Positions 51,435 through 59,295 of a stretch of DNA of 59,295 nt are shown in pieces. Position numbers and translations under genes: made by a program. Position 1 is the stretch's first letter. Every line of letters begins with the position of its first letter. Below the pieces are notes generated by a model. The model was not told the origin of the DNA. It ran no database searches and saw only the letters and a list, made by a program, of their open reading frames with translations. The stretch comes from Thomasclavelia sp. (GTDB lineage Bacteria > Bacillota_I > Bacilli_A > Erysipelotrichales > Coprobacillaceae): NCBI GenBank assembly GCA_028749475.1, contig JAQVWN010000010.1, positions 1 through 59,295 on the forward strand, read 5' to 3'.

Positions 51435-52041
51435 ATATGAATATGAACAAAAATATTATGATTTAGGATATAAATATATTTTAGGAACTGATGAAGCTGG
51501 TAGGGGACCAATGGCTGGTGAATTAGTCGTTGCTGGTGTTGTATTTCCTAAGAACTTCTATGATGAAAGAATAAATGATTCTAAACAATTGACTGAGAAA
51601 AAAAGAAAAGATTTATATCAAATTATAATTGATAATGCTTTATATTATAATATTGAAGTCATTAGTGTAGAAGATGTTGATAAATTGAATGTTTATAAAG
51701 CAAGCAAATTAGGAATGGAAAACTGTGTTAAAAAATGTAGTTTAGATAACTTATTTGTGTTAACTGATGCAATGAAAATTTCTTTCAACCATCATGAGGC
51801 TATTATAAAAGGTGATGCAAAAAGCATTAGTATCGCTGCGGCAAGTATACTAGCCAAGGTAACTCGTGATGAATTAATGAAGAAGCATGCTTTAGAATAT
51901 CCAATGTATCAATTTGATAAACATAAAGGTTATGTAACTAAACTTCATAAGGAATTGTTACATAAGTATGGACCATGTCCTCTTCATCGAAAGAGTTTTA
52001 AACCTGTTCAAGAATGTATGGAAATAAAATTGCCTTTGTAG
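51427..52041 (+). CDS. rnhB: Ribonuclease HII
   Basis: 204 aa. Catalytic TDEAGRGPMAG (Asp, Glu), the third Asp in LTDAM and AAASILAKVTRD are present, as is the C-terminal HKGYVTKLH. Removes ribonucleotides from RNA/DNA hybrids. It overlaps the rbgA end by 8 bases, and the order rbgA-rnhB matches Bacillus. Confidence 0.94.
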   Translation: MLRYEYEQKYYDLGYKYILGTDEAGRGPMAGELVVAGVVFPKNFYDERINDSKQLTEKKRKDLYQIIIDNALYYNIEVISVEDVDKLNVYKASKLGMENCVKKCSLDNLFVLTDAMKISFNHHEAIIKGDAKSISIAAASILAKVTRDELMKKHALEYPMYQFDKHKGYVTKLHKELLHKYGPCPLHRKSFKPVQECMEIKLPL

Positions 52042-52061
52042 CAAATTTATTTCTTTTTTTT
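52021..52061 (+). terminator. rnhB terminator
   Basis: GAAATAAAATTGC (52021-52033, within the rnhB coding end) pairs with GCAAATTTATTTC (52041-52053) with one mismatch, followed by eight T. Confidence 0.8.
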
Positions 52062-52107
52062 AAAGTAATTATTCTATTGTACATGTATATATTGTGAGGA
52101 GAAAAAT

Positions 52108-52863
52108 ATGGAAGATATACTATTATTCTTTGCACTTAAATACGAAGGAAATTTTCAAAAGATCTATGATGCAATAGACAAAAAGGAAAAAGTTAATCAA
52201 GATGAGGTACTAGCATTAAAGAAAACATTACAGTGTAAATATTCAACTATAATTAGTGATGACTATCCAGAAAGATTGAAGCATATTCCCTGTCCACCTT
52301 TTGTAGTATTTTATTATGGAGATTTAAGTATTCTAAGTAACAAAGCTATCGGAGTAATTGGAAAAAGAGTTCCGAGTGAGTACGGAGAAGGGGTTACTGA
52401 TAAATTAGTTAATGATTTAGTTAAGAATGATTTTACAATCGTTTCTGGGATGGCTTTAGGAATAGATACCATAGCACATCGTAGTGCTTTAAAAAATAAT
52501 GGTAAAACAGTAGCAATCTTGGCTAGTGGTATTGAATACTGTTATCCTAAAAGGAATTTAAGCATTTATCAATTAATGAAAAATAATCATTTAGTTATTA
52601 GTGAAAAAGGAGGTAGTCAAGTTCCTTATCCTGAAGATTTTAGAACTAGAAATAGATTAATATCAGGATTATCTGATGGAGTCTTAGTCACTGAATCTGA
52701 TAAAAAAAGTGGAACAATGATTACTGTGGGATATGCTCTTGAACAAGGAAAAGATGTTTATGCAATTCCAAGTAGAATTAATGATGCAATTGGATGTAAT
52801 TGCCTTATTCAACAAGGAGCAAAATTAACAATGAGTGTTGATGATATAATTCATGATGGTTGA
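52108..52863 (+). CDS. dprA: DNA processing protein DprA
   Basis: 251 aa, short for DprA because the C-terminal winged helix is missing. The Rossmann core has VIGKRVPSEYGEG, VSGMALGIDTIAHRSAL, LASGIEYCYPKRN and GTMITVGYALEQGKDVYAIP. It loads RecA on incoming single-stranded DNA in transformation. With the ComN-like gene at 14822 it suggests, but does not prove, competence. It ends with TGA inside the -35 of topA. Confidence 0.92.
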   Translation: MEDILLFFALKYEGNFQKIYDAIDKKEKVNQDEVLALKKTLQCKYSTIISDDYPERLKHIPCPPFVVFYYGDLSILSNKAIGVIGKRVPSEYGEGVTDKLVNDLVKNDFTIVSGMALGIDTIAHRSALKNNGKTVAILASGIEYCYPKRNLSIYQLMKNNHLVISEKGGSQVPYPEDFRTRNRLISGLSDGVLVTESDKKSGTMITVGYALEQGKDVYAIPSRINDAIGCNCLIQQGAKLTMSVDDIIHDG

Positions 52864-52887
52864 CAAAGTATTTAAAATTTATAGAAT
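52860..52887 (+). promoter_or_regulatory. topA promoter
   Basis: Perfect TTGACA (52860-52865, containing the dprA stop), 16-bp spacer, TAGAAT (52882-52887). Confidence 0.7.
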
Positions 52888-52913
52888 AGAATTTATCAAC
52901 AAGGAGAAAATCT

Positions 52914-54986
52914 ATGGGTAAAAAACTTGTCGTGGTGGAATCACCATCAAAATCAAAGACAATTGAAAAATATTTAGGAAGTGATTATCATGTTACTTCT
53001 TCAAAAGGTCATATAAGAGATTTAGCAACATCAGGTAAAGAAGGTTTAGGTATTGATGAAAATGATAAATACAAACCTAAATACGTAATTTCTAAAGGAA
53101 AAAGAGATGTTGTAAAAGAATTAAAGAAAGATGTTAAAGAGGCTGATGAAGTCTATCTTGCAACTGACCCTGATAGAGAAGGAGAAGCTATTTCATGGCA
53201 TCTTGCCGAAGTATTAGGTATTCCAGAAGATAAAAATAATAGAGTTGTGTTTAATGAGGTTACAAAGGATGCAGTAGTTGATGCTTTAAACCATCCTCGT
53301 AAGATTGATTTAAACCTTGTTCATTCACAAGAAACAAGAAGAGTATTGGATCGTATTATTGGTTTTAAATTATCAAAATTATTACAAAGAAAAATCAAAT
53401 CAAAATCTGCAGGGCGTGTTCAATCAGTTGCTTTAAGACTTATTGTTGAAAGAGAAAAAGAAATAGAAGCTTTTAAACCTGTCGAATATTGGAAAGTGAA
53501 TGCTAGTTTTGAAAAAGACAATATTGAATTTAATGCTGAACTTACTAAACATAATAATAAGAAATTAGAAATCGGTAATGAAAAAGAAGCTTTAGAAGTC
53601 TATAACGCATTAGATAAAACATTTGAAATAAGTAATGTCAAAAAGACTAAAAAATCTCGTAATTCTAGGCCACCATTCATTACCTCAACTTTACAACAAG
53701 AAGCTTCTTCTAAGTTGAATTTTAAGGCTCGTAGAACAATGTCTATTGCCCAAAAGCTTTATGAAGGTATTGAACTTGAAGATGAAACTGTCGGTTTAAT
53801 TACATATATGCGTACAGATTCTATAAGATTAGCAGATGTTTTTGTTGAAAGTGCTAAAGACTATATTGAAAAGAAATATGGTAAAGAATACTTAGGAAAA
53901 GTAAAAGTATCTAAAAAAACTGAAAATGTTCAAGATGCCCATGAAGCAATCCGTCCTACTAGTGCTATGCGAACACCAGAAAGTATTAAAGAGTATTTAA
54001 GTGCTGATGAGTTTAAACTTTATTCAATTATTTATGCTCGAGCTATGGCTTCTTTAATGGCTCCTGCTAAGTTTGATTCAACTTCTATTACTTTAGATAA
54101 CAATGGTTATAACTTTAATGCTAGTGGATCAGTAATCAACTTTGATGGTTATTTAAGAGTATATTCTCAGTATGAAAAACAAAAAGATGAATTATTACCT
54201 GAATTAAAAGTTAATGAAAAAATCGATAGTACTGATATTGAGAAAACTCAACATTTCACTAAACCCCCAGCTCGTTATTCTGAAGCTAAACTAATTAAAG
54301 AAATGGAAGAACTTGGAATAGGTCGTCCTAGTACCTATGCTACAATCATTGATACAATTCAAACAAGAAATTATGTTGAAATGGTTGATAAGGCTTTTAA
54401 ACCAACTGAATCTGGTGTTATCACTAGTGAAAAATTAACAGAATATTTCAATGATATTATCAATGTAGAATATACTGCTAAAATGGAAAAAGAATTAGAT
54501 GACATCGCAGATGGTGATGACAACTACTATGAATCAATACAATCTTTCTTAGAGAAATTTCAACCATTATTAGATAATGCCTATGATAAAATGGAAACTA
54601 TTGCTCCTAAAAAGACTGGAGAAAAATGTCCTGAATGTGGTGGCGACTTAGTTGAACGTAATGGACGTTACGGCAAATTTGTAGCATGTGAAAACTATCC
54701 AGAATGTAAATATATTAAAAAAGAAAAAGTAGAAATTGAATATACTGGAGAAGTTTGCCCTAAATGTGGAAGTAAAATGGTGTACAAAAATGGGCGTTAT
54801 GGTAGATTTGAAGCTTGTTCAAATTACCCTAAATGTAAATATATTAAGAATTCTAAAAAAGCTGAACCAGTTGAAACAGGAGAGAAATGTCCTAATTGTG
54901 GTTCACCAATTGTAATAAAAAAAGGAAGATTTGGAGAATTTAAAGCTTGTTCAAATTATCCTAAATGTAAAACAATTATAAAGTAG
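52914..54986 (+). CDS. topA: DNA topoisomerase I
   Basis: 690 aa, type IA. The TOPRIM domain begins VVESPSKSKTIEKYLG and includes ATDPDREGEAISWHL. The active-site Tyr is in GLITYMRTDS (about 298). Three C-terminal four-cysteine zinc ribbons (CPECGG ... CENYPECKY, CPKCGS ... CSNYPKCKY, CPNCGS ... CSNYPKCK) bind DNA. It relaxes negative supercoils. Order dprA-topA-trmFO-xerC as in Bacillus. Confidence 0.96.
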   Translation: MGKKLVVVESPSKSKTIEKYLGSDYHVTSSKGHIRDLATSGKEGLGIDENDKYKPKYVISKGKRDVVKELKKDVKEADEVYLATDPDREGEAISWHLAEVLGIPEDKNNRVVFNEVTKDAVVDALNHPRKIDLNLVHSQETRRVLDRIIGFKLSKLLQRKIKSKSAGRVQSVALRLIVEREKEIEAFKPVEYWKVNASFEKDNIEFNAELTKHNNKKLEIGNEKEALEVYNALDKTFEISNVKKTKKSRNSRPPFITSTLQQEASSKLNFKARRTMSIAQKLYEGIELEDETVGLITYMRTDSIRLADVFVESAKDYIEKKYGKEYLGKVKVSKKTENVQDAHEAIRPTSAMRTPESIKEYLSADEFKLYSIIYARAMASLMAPAKFDSTSITLDNNGYNFNASGSVINFDGYLRVYSQYEKQKDELLPELKVNEKIDSTDIEKTQHFTKPPARYSEAKLIKEMEELGIGRPSTYATIIDTIQTRNYVEMVDKAFKPTESGVITSEKLTEYFNDIINVEYTAKMEKELDDIADGDDNYYESIQSFLEKFQPLLDNAYDKMETIAPKKTGEKCPECGGDLVERNGRYGKFVACENYPECKYIKKEKVEIEYTGEVCPKCGSKMVYKNGRYGRFEACSNYPKCKYIKNSKKAEPVETGEKCPNCGSPIVIKKGRFGEFKACSNYPKCKTIIK

Positions 54987-55006
54987 ACTTGTCTACTTTA
55001 TTTTTG
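54978..55006 (+). terminator. topA terminator
   Basis: ATAAAGTAGAC, loop TT, GTCTACTTTAT and T-run. The extended -10 TGTTAAAAT of trmFO follows at 55007-55015. Confidence 0.8.
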
Positions 55007-55032
55007 TGTTAAAATACTTATGAGGAAAAATA

Positions 55033-56337
55033 ATGAAAATAAATGTAATTGGTGCTGGATTAGCTGGAGTAGAAGCTAGTCATCAGCTAAGTAAACGAGG
55101 ATTTAAAGTAAAATTATATGAAATGCGTCCTACTAAAATGACGCCAGCTCATCATACTAGTGATTTTGCCGAATTAGTTTGTTCTAATTCACTTAGAGCA
55201 GATGGATTGGGTAATGCTGTCGGTGTTTTAAAAAATGAAATGGAAATGCTAGATAGTGTCATAATAAAATTTGCAAGAAAGCATTCAGTGCCTGCTGGAG
55301 GCGCTTTAGCTGTTGATCGAGATTCTTTTTCTAAGGATATTACAGAATATATTAAAAATGATCCTAATATAGAAGTTATTAATGAAGAAGTAACTAGTAT
55401 CCCAGATGGTCCAACAATTATTGCAACAGGGCCTTTGAGTTCTAGTGCAATAAGTAATTCAATAAAAGAACTACTTGGCGATGAATATTTTTATTTCTTT
55501 GATGCAGCTGCCCCTATAATAAAAAAAGAAAGTATTGATTTAAACATTGCTTATTATAAATCTAGATACGATAAAGGTGATAATGAGTATATAAATTGTC
55601 CTATGAACAAAGAAGAATTTGAGACATTCTACAATGAACTTATTAATGCGGAGGTTGTAAAACCAAAAGATTTTGAAGAAAAGTTCTTTGAGGGATGTAT
55701 GCCTTTTGAAGAAATTGCTAGAAGAGGAGAACAAACTTTATTATTTGGACCTATGAAACCAGTAGGACTCACTAAACCTGATGGTTCTAGGCCTTATGCT
55801 GTTGTTCAACTAAGACAAGATAACGCTAAAGCTTCTTTATATAATATTGTCGGATTTCAAACTCATCTAACATGGCCTGAACAAAAAAGAATTATTCAAA
55901 TGATTCCTGGATTACAAAATGCTGAATTTGTAAGATACGGAGTCATGCATCGAAATTGTTTTATTTGTTCGCCTGAACATTTAAAGCCAACTTATCAGTT
56001 TAATAAAAGAGATGATTTATTCTTTGCGGGGCAAATGACTGGTGTAGAAGGATATGTCGAATCCGCTCAAAGTGGTATTGTGGCAGGAATAAATATGGCT
56101 AGATTATTAAATAATGAGGAGCTAATAGTTTTCCCAGATACTACGGTAATGGGAGCACTAGCAAAATATATTACTAATGCTAGCAGTAATGATTTTCAAC
56201 CGATGAAAGCCAACTTCGGAATACTTAAAGACTTTGAGGTTAGAATTAAGAAAAAAGAAAGAAAAGCTGCTTATGCAAGTAGAGCAATTGAAGATATGGA
56301 GTGTTATATCGATGAAAAAGGAATTACTAAGGGATAA
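55033..56337 (+). CDS. trmFO: Folate-dependent tRNA (uracil-54-C5)-methyltransferase TrmFO
   Basis: 434 aa flavoprotein. FAD-binding [15 protein letters not shown] at the start, [23 protein letters not shown] and the conserved [16 protein letters not shown] near 336-351. It makes ribothymidine 54 in tRNA with methylene-tetrahydrofolate. GAGG ribosome binding site and probably its own promoter after the topA terminator. Confidence 0.95.
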   Translation: MKINVIGAGLAGVEASHQLSKRGFKVKLYEMRPTKMTPAHHTSDFAELVCSNSLRADGLGNAVGVLKNEMEMLDSVIIKFARKHSVPAGGALAVDRDSFSKDITEYIKNDPNIEVINEEVTSIPDGPTIIATGPLSSSAISNSIKELLGDEYFYFFDAAAPIIKKESIDLNIAYYKSRYDKGDNEYINCPMNKEEFETFYNELINAEVVKPKDFEEKFFEGCMPFEEIARRGEQTLLFGPMKPVGLTKPDGSRPYAVVQLRQDNAKASLYNIVGFQTHLTWPEQKRIIQMIPGLQNAEFVRYGVMHRNCFICSPEHLKPTYQFNKRDDLFFAGQMTGVEGYVESAQSGIVAGINMARLLNNEELIVFPDTTVMGALAKYITNASSNDFQPMKANFGILKDFEVRIKKKERKAAYASRAIEDMECYIDEKGITKG

Positions 56338-57211
56338 ATATATAGATTATATTGAAAATGAAAAAAAGTATTCTGATAAGACTGTAGATTCATATTTGAG
56401 AGAAATTAATAGTTTTATTGATTATTTAAATAAGGAAAATATAAACAAATTTAGTGATGTAAAGTATTCTTTGCTTAGAGGTTATATGGCTTATCTTGCA
56501 TCTAGTAACTTATCAAAAAATTCAATTAATCATAAAATTACATCGCTTAGATCATTTTATAAGTATTTAATTAAAAATGACTACGTTAATGACAATCCTT
56601 TTGTTTTATTAGAAAACATAAAAACTCCTAAAAGAAATCCTGAATTTCTATTTGCTGATGAAATGATTGCGTTATTAGATAGTATAGATGTGAGTGATAA
56701 CTTAGGAATAAGAAATAAGGCGATGTTTGAGTTAATGTACGCTTCAGGACTAAGATGTTCAGAAATTGTTAATTTGGAATTGAATGATATTGATTTTTCG
56801 AGACAATTACTCCTTATTCATGGTAAAGGTTCTAAAGATCGTTATGTTCCTTTTCATGATTATGCTAAGACCCAACTATTAAATTACATACAAAATGCCC
56901 GACAAGAATTAACATCTCAAACATCATCAACCTATGTGTTTGTAAATAAATTTGGGAATCAACTTACAAATAGGGGAGTTGAAAAAGTTTTAGATAAAAT
57001 ATGCATGAATTATGATTCAACTAAAAGAATCCATCCCCATGTTATCCGCCATTCTTTTGCAACACATCTATTAAATAATGGTGCAGACATTAGAACAGTT
57101 CAAGAATTACTGGGACATGAAAATTTGAGCACAACTCAAATATATACCCATATAACAAAAGAACATTTAAAAGAAGTTTATCAAAAAGCCCATCCAAGAA
57201 ATAAAGGTTAA
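56312..57211 (+). CDS. xerC: Tyrosine recombinase XerC/XerD
   Basis: 300 aa. The N-terminal SAM-like DNA-binding domain ([19 protein letters not shown]) precedes the catalytic domain with Arg (SGLRCSEI), Lys (GKGSKDR), [12 protein letters not shown] and [14 protein letters not shown], with nucleophile Tyr278. It resolves chromosome dimers at dif. Start is ATG 56312 ([11 protein letters not shown]) behind GGAG; it overlaps the trmFO end by 26 bases. Position after trmFO matches B. subtilis codV (xerC), but hslVU and codY do not follow. Confidence 0.92.
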   Translation: MKKELLRDKYIDYIENEKKYSDKTVDSYLREINSFIDYLNKENINKFSDVKYSLLRGYMAYLASSNLSKNSINHKITSLRSFYKYLIKNDYVNDNPFVLLENIKTPKRNPEFLFADEMIALLDSIDVSDNLGIRNKAMFELMYASGLRCSEIVNLELNDIDFSRQLLLIHGKGSKDRYVPFHDYAKTQLLNYIQNARQELTSQTSSTYVFVNKFGNQLTNRGVEKVLDKICMNYDSTKRIHPHVIRHSFATHLLNNGADIRTVQELLGHENLSTTQIYTHITKEHLKEVYQKAHPRNKG

Positions 57212-57240
57212 TATTTCCTTGTTAAAATGGGCTTTTTATG
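57183..57240 (+). terminator. xerC terminator
   Basis: AAAAAGCCCAT (57183-57193) pairs with ATGGGCTTTTT (57227-57237), with an inner CAAGAAATA/TATTTCCTTG pairing. The left arm is in the xerC coding end and the right arm lies within the rpsB promoter. Confidence 0.7.
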
Positions 57241-57247
57241 ATATTAT
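57219..57247 (+). promoter_or_regulatory. rpsB-tsf promoter embedded in the xerC terminator
   Basis: TTGTTA (57219-57224), 17-bp spacer containing the terminator right arm, TATTAT (57242-57247). Confidence 0.65.
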
Positions 57248-57253
57248 CTCAAG

Positions 57254-57336
57254 GTATTAAAAAAATACACACATTGTGGATTCATTTATCGAGTGCCTAT
57301 ATGGTGATAATTGTTAGAAACAATGGAGGAAAAAAC
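57254..57336 (+). promoter_or_regulatory. rpsB leader
   Basis: About 100 nt without a gene between the promoter and rpsB. It contains an ATTGTT/AACAAT hairpin (about 57309-57323) just before a GGAGG, and a possible GGTATT/AATACA pairing. A translational operator for S2 is possible, but I cannot match it to a known leader. Confidence 0.35.
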
Positions 57337-57355
57337 AAAGGAGGAAGAAGTTACT

Positions 57356-58201
57356 ATGTCTGTAATTTCAATGAAAAAATTATTAGAAGTTGGTGTTCAT
57401 TTTGGACATCAAACAAAGAGATGGAATCCAAAAATGGCTCCATATATCTTTACATCAAGAAATGGTATTTACATTATTGATCTTCAAAAATCTTCAAAGA
57501 AGATTGATGAAGCTTACAAAGCAATGAAAGAAATTGCTGAAAAAGGTGGAAAAGTATTATTTGTTGGTACTAAAAAACAAGCACAAGAAGCTGTTAAAGA
57601 AGAAGCTGAACGTTCAGGAAGTTATTTTGTTAACTCTCGTTGGTTAGGTGGAACTCTTACAAACTTTAAAACAATTCAAAAGAGAATCAGAAGATTAATC
57701 GAACTTGAAAAGATGGAAGCTGATGGAACTTTTGATGTATTACCTAAAAAAGAAGTAATCTTACTTAAAAAAGAAGCTGCTAAGTTACAAAAGAACTTAG
57801 GTGGTATCAAAGAAATGAGAAGATTACCTAATGCATTATTTGTAGTAGATCCTAAAGCTGAACATAATGCTGTTGCTGAAGCTAAGATCTTAAATATCCC
57901 AGTATTTGGTATCGTTGATACTAACTGTGATCCTGATGAAGTTGATTATGTTATTCCTGCAAATGATGATGCAATCAGATCTGTTAAATTAATTGTTGCT
58001 GCTATGGCAGATGCAATTTGTGAAGCTAAGAATGAACCTTTAGAAGTAGCATATGTTAAAGATGAAGAAGAAGAAGTTAACATGGAAGATGCTGCTAATT
58101 CTGTAAAAGATAATTCTGAAAGAAAAAGAACACCTAGAAACAGAAATTATAACGATAGAAAAGCTCCAGCAAACAAAAAACCTGAAGCAAAAGCTCAATA
58201 A
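57356..58201 (+). CDS. rpsB: 30S ribosomal protein S2 with charged C-terminal tail
   Basis: 281 aa. The S2 core ([63 protein letters not shown]) ends near residue 235. About 45 further residues form a tail that is first acidic ([11 protein letters not shown]) and then basic and Asn/Pro-rich ([20 protein letters not shown]). Start ATG 57356 follows AAGGAGG at 57338-57344. The frame is open further upstream but lacks a start supported by a ribosome binding site. Confidence 0.95.
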   Translation: MSVISMKKLLEVGVHFGHQTKRWNPKMAPYIFTSRNGIYIIDLQKSSKKIDEAYKAMKEIAEKGGKVLFVGTKKQAQEAVKEEAERSGSYFVNSRWLGGTLTNFKTIQKRIRRLIELEKMEADGTFDVLPKKEVILLKKEAAKLQKNLGGIKEMRRLPNALFVVDPKAEHNAVAEAKILNIPVFGIVDTNCDPDEVDYVIPANDDAIRSVKLIVAAMADAICEAKNEPLEVAYVKDEEEEVNMEDAANSVKDNSERKRTPRNRNYNDRKAPANKKPEAKAQ

Positions 58202-58227
58202 TATTAAGCTCAAAAATATAAACAATT

Positions 58228-58250
58228 AATGAGAGCTTAGGCTCTCATTT
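58228..58250 (+). terminator. Attenuator-like hairpin between rpsB and tsf
   Basis: AATGAGAGC/GCTCTCATT with a short loop and only a weak T-tail. Probably tunes the ratio of tsf to rpsB or marks an mRNA processing site. Confidence 0.5.
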
Positions 58251-58269
58251 ATTATCGGAGGAAAATAAT

Positions 58270-59151
58270 ATGGCAATTACTGCTAGTTTAGTAAAAGAAT
58301 TACGTGAAAAAACTGCAGCTGGTATGATGGACTGCAAAAAAGCTCTTGAAGCTTGCGATGGTGATTTAGATAAAGCTATTGACTGGTTAAGAGAAAAAGG
58401 AATTATGAAAGCAGCTAAAAAAGCTGATCGTGTAGCTGCTGAAGGTTTAACTGCATTTGTTACAGAAGGTAACACATGTGCAATGGTTGAAGTCAACTCT
58501 GAAACTGACTTCGTTGCTAAAAATGCTGAATTCCAAGAATTAGTAAAAACTGTTGCTAAAGAAATCTTAAAAGCTAATCCAAGTGATTTAGATGAAGCTT
58601 TAAAAATTAATGTAGGTGATAAAGACTTAGCTACATTAGTTGCTGAAGCATCTGGAAAAATTGGAGAAAAATTAGATGTTAGAAGATTTGTTGTTTTAAC
58701 TAAAAATGATGATGAAGTATTTGGTGCTTATTCTCATATGGGTGGAAAAATGTCTGCTATCGTTAAAGCATCTGGATTAGAAGAAGAAAAAGCCAGAGAC
58801 GTTGCTATGCAAGTTGCTGCTTGTTCTCCATCATATATTTCAGAAGATGATATTCCTGCTGCTGATATGGAACATGAAACTAGTGTTCAAAGACAAATTA
58901 TGGCTAGTGATGAAAAAATGGCTAGTAAACCTGAAAAGATTCTTGAAGGTATTCTTAAAGGTAAAATCAAAAAACATTTCGCAGAACTTTGCTTAATGGA
59001 TCAAGAATTTATCAAAACACCTAAAGAAACTGTAAAACAATATGTTGGAACTGGTAAAATCTTAGAAATGGCTCGTTTTGAAGTTGGTGAAGGAATTGAA
59101 AAGAAAGAAGAAAACTTTGCCGAAGAAGTAGCTGCTCAAATGGGTAAATAA
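58270..59151 (+). CDS. tsf: Elongation factor Ts
   Basis: 293 aa. The N-terminal UBA-like segment VKELREKTAAGMMDCKKAL is intact, followed by VNSETDFVAKNAEF and the C-terminal core. It recycles EF-Tu-GDP. CGGAGG ribosome binding site. In most Firmicutes pyrH and frr follow; here an IS3-like element follows. Confidence 0.97.
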   Translation: MAITASLVKELREKTAAGMMDCKKALEACDGDLDKAIDWLREKGIMKAAKKADRVAAEGLTAFVTEGNTCAMVEVNSETDFVAKNAEFQELVKTVAKEILKANPSDLDEALKINVGDKDLATLVAEASGKIGEKLDVRRFVVLTKNDDEVFGAYSHMGGKMSAIVKASGLEEEKARDVAMQVAACSPSYISEDDIPAADMEHETSVQRQIMASDEKMASKPEKILEGILKGKIKKHFAELCLMDQEFIKTPKETVKQYVGTGKILEMARFEVGEGIEKKEENFAEEVAAQMGK

Positions 59152-59170
59152 TTATTAAAGAAGTGATTAA

Positions 59171-59295
59171 TGATACAATCCCACTGAAGTAGACAAATGA
59201 AATAAATAAAATTTCATTAATCTATGGAGGAGGGATTTTATTATGTCCAGAAAGGCAAAATATACAGTAAGACAAAAAGTACAAGCATGTGAAGA
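59171..59295 (+). mobile_element. Left end of an IS3-family-like insertion sequence (cut by window end)
   Basis: The element probably starts at TGATACAATCCCACTGAAGT (59171), whose TG start and AC..CCC..AGT.GACA pattern resembles IS3/IS150 terminal repeats. A hairpin AATGAAAT/ATTTCATT (59196-59218) lies before the first transposase gene. The right end and any target duplication are outside the window. Confidence 0.55.
59243..59295 (+). CDS. IS3-family transposase OrfA, N-terminal fragment
   Basis: Only 17 codons are visible: MSRKAKYTVRQKVQACE. This matches the start of IS150-type OrfA helix-turn-helix proteins (K-Y-T-x-x-x-K). A very strong ribosome binding site GGAGGAGGGA precedes ATG 59243. 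The gene runs off the window. Confidence 0.6.
   Translation, partial: MSRKAKYTVRQKVQACE

Noticed and set aside
49517-52863. Genetic code 4 (TGA as tryptophan), suggested by the scarcity of TGA stops and the short SMC.
   Set aside because: All genes are full length when TGA is read as stop, tryptophans are encoded by TGG (for example in the GH1 gene), and two genes end naturally at TGA. Reassignment is not supported.
1-59295. CRISPR arrays, tRNA/rRNA genes, prophage or integrated plasmid modules.
   Set aside because: No regularly spaced repeats, no cloverleaf sequences and no phage or plasmid genes were found. XerC at 56312 is the housekeeping recombinase in its usual neighbourhood, not an integrase.

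Overview
The window is a 59.3 kb, AT-rich, gene-dense stretch of a chromosome from a low-GC Gram-positive bacterium. The evidence is two T-box leaders, CcpA with cre boxes, CIRCE operators, EzrA, ComN and gene orders that match Bacillus subtilis block by block. The SMC protein is short (985 aa, the size known from Mollicutes) and TAA dominates as stop codon, so a lineage on the Erysipelotrichia/Mollicutes side of the Bacilli is plausible. That placement is an inference. I recognise 54 complete protein genes and one gene cut by the window end. There are no tRNA or rRNA genes, no prophage and no CRISPR array. The only mobile element is the start of an IS3-like insertion at the right edge.

Layout. 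0.2-4.4 kb: phosphofructokinase behind a CcpA-type promoter, an ABC permease/ATPase pair with a serine-rich loop, and an RpiR-type regulator. 4.6-8.8 kb: a GH1 6-phospho-beta-glucosidase, a candidate small structured RNA, htpG flanked by two CIRCE operators, and a nitroreductase. 8.8-13.6 kb: a Na/phosphate symporter operon on the minus strand, divergent from an ABC exporter, with PhoP-box-like repeats between them. 13.7-24 kb: an aminotransferase, comN-recJ-apt-rel, then a T-box controlling hisS-aspS-pepQ. 24-28.8 kb: murC-ytxG-ytxH-ccpA and a ClC antiporter. 28.8-37.1 kb: T-box-tyrS, a TtcA-like gene, truB-ribF, ezrA-cysteine desulfurase-thiI. 37.1-42 kb: ackA, nrnA, pncA and a two-component system. 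42-57.2 kb: smc-ftsY-ylxM-ffh-rpsP-khpA-rimM-trmD-rplS-lepB-rbgA-rnhB-dprA-topA-trmFO-xerC. 57.2-59.3 kb: rpsB-tsf and the IS.

How it works together. The window carries ccpA and two probable CcpA targets, pfkA and ackA, whose cre boxes sit at exactly the same distance upstream of the -35 box. That geometry fits CcpA activation of glycolysis and acetate overflow. Translation genes are wired to tRNA charging (His/Asp and Tyr T-boxes) and to (p)ppGpp (rel). The 42-57 kb block joins chromosome organisation, protein targeting, ribosome maturation, DNA uptake/recombination and topology, as in Bacillus, but without several Bacillus neighbours (secDF, hslVU-codY, sucCD).

The strongest unusual signals are regulatory rather than new protein systems: promoters built inside the terminator of the preceding gene (ackA, rpsP, rpsB); the only two TGA stop codons lying inside -35 boxes; an overlapping GAC/CAC specifier in the hisS-aspS T-box; a probably leaderless truB; and an unassigned ~140-nt RNA with its own promoter, terminator and a possible pseudoknot. 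I found no convincing new multi-gene protein system.
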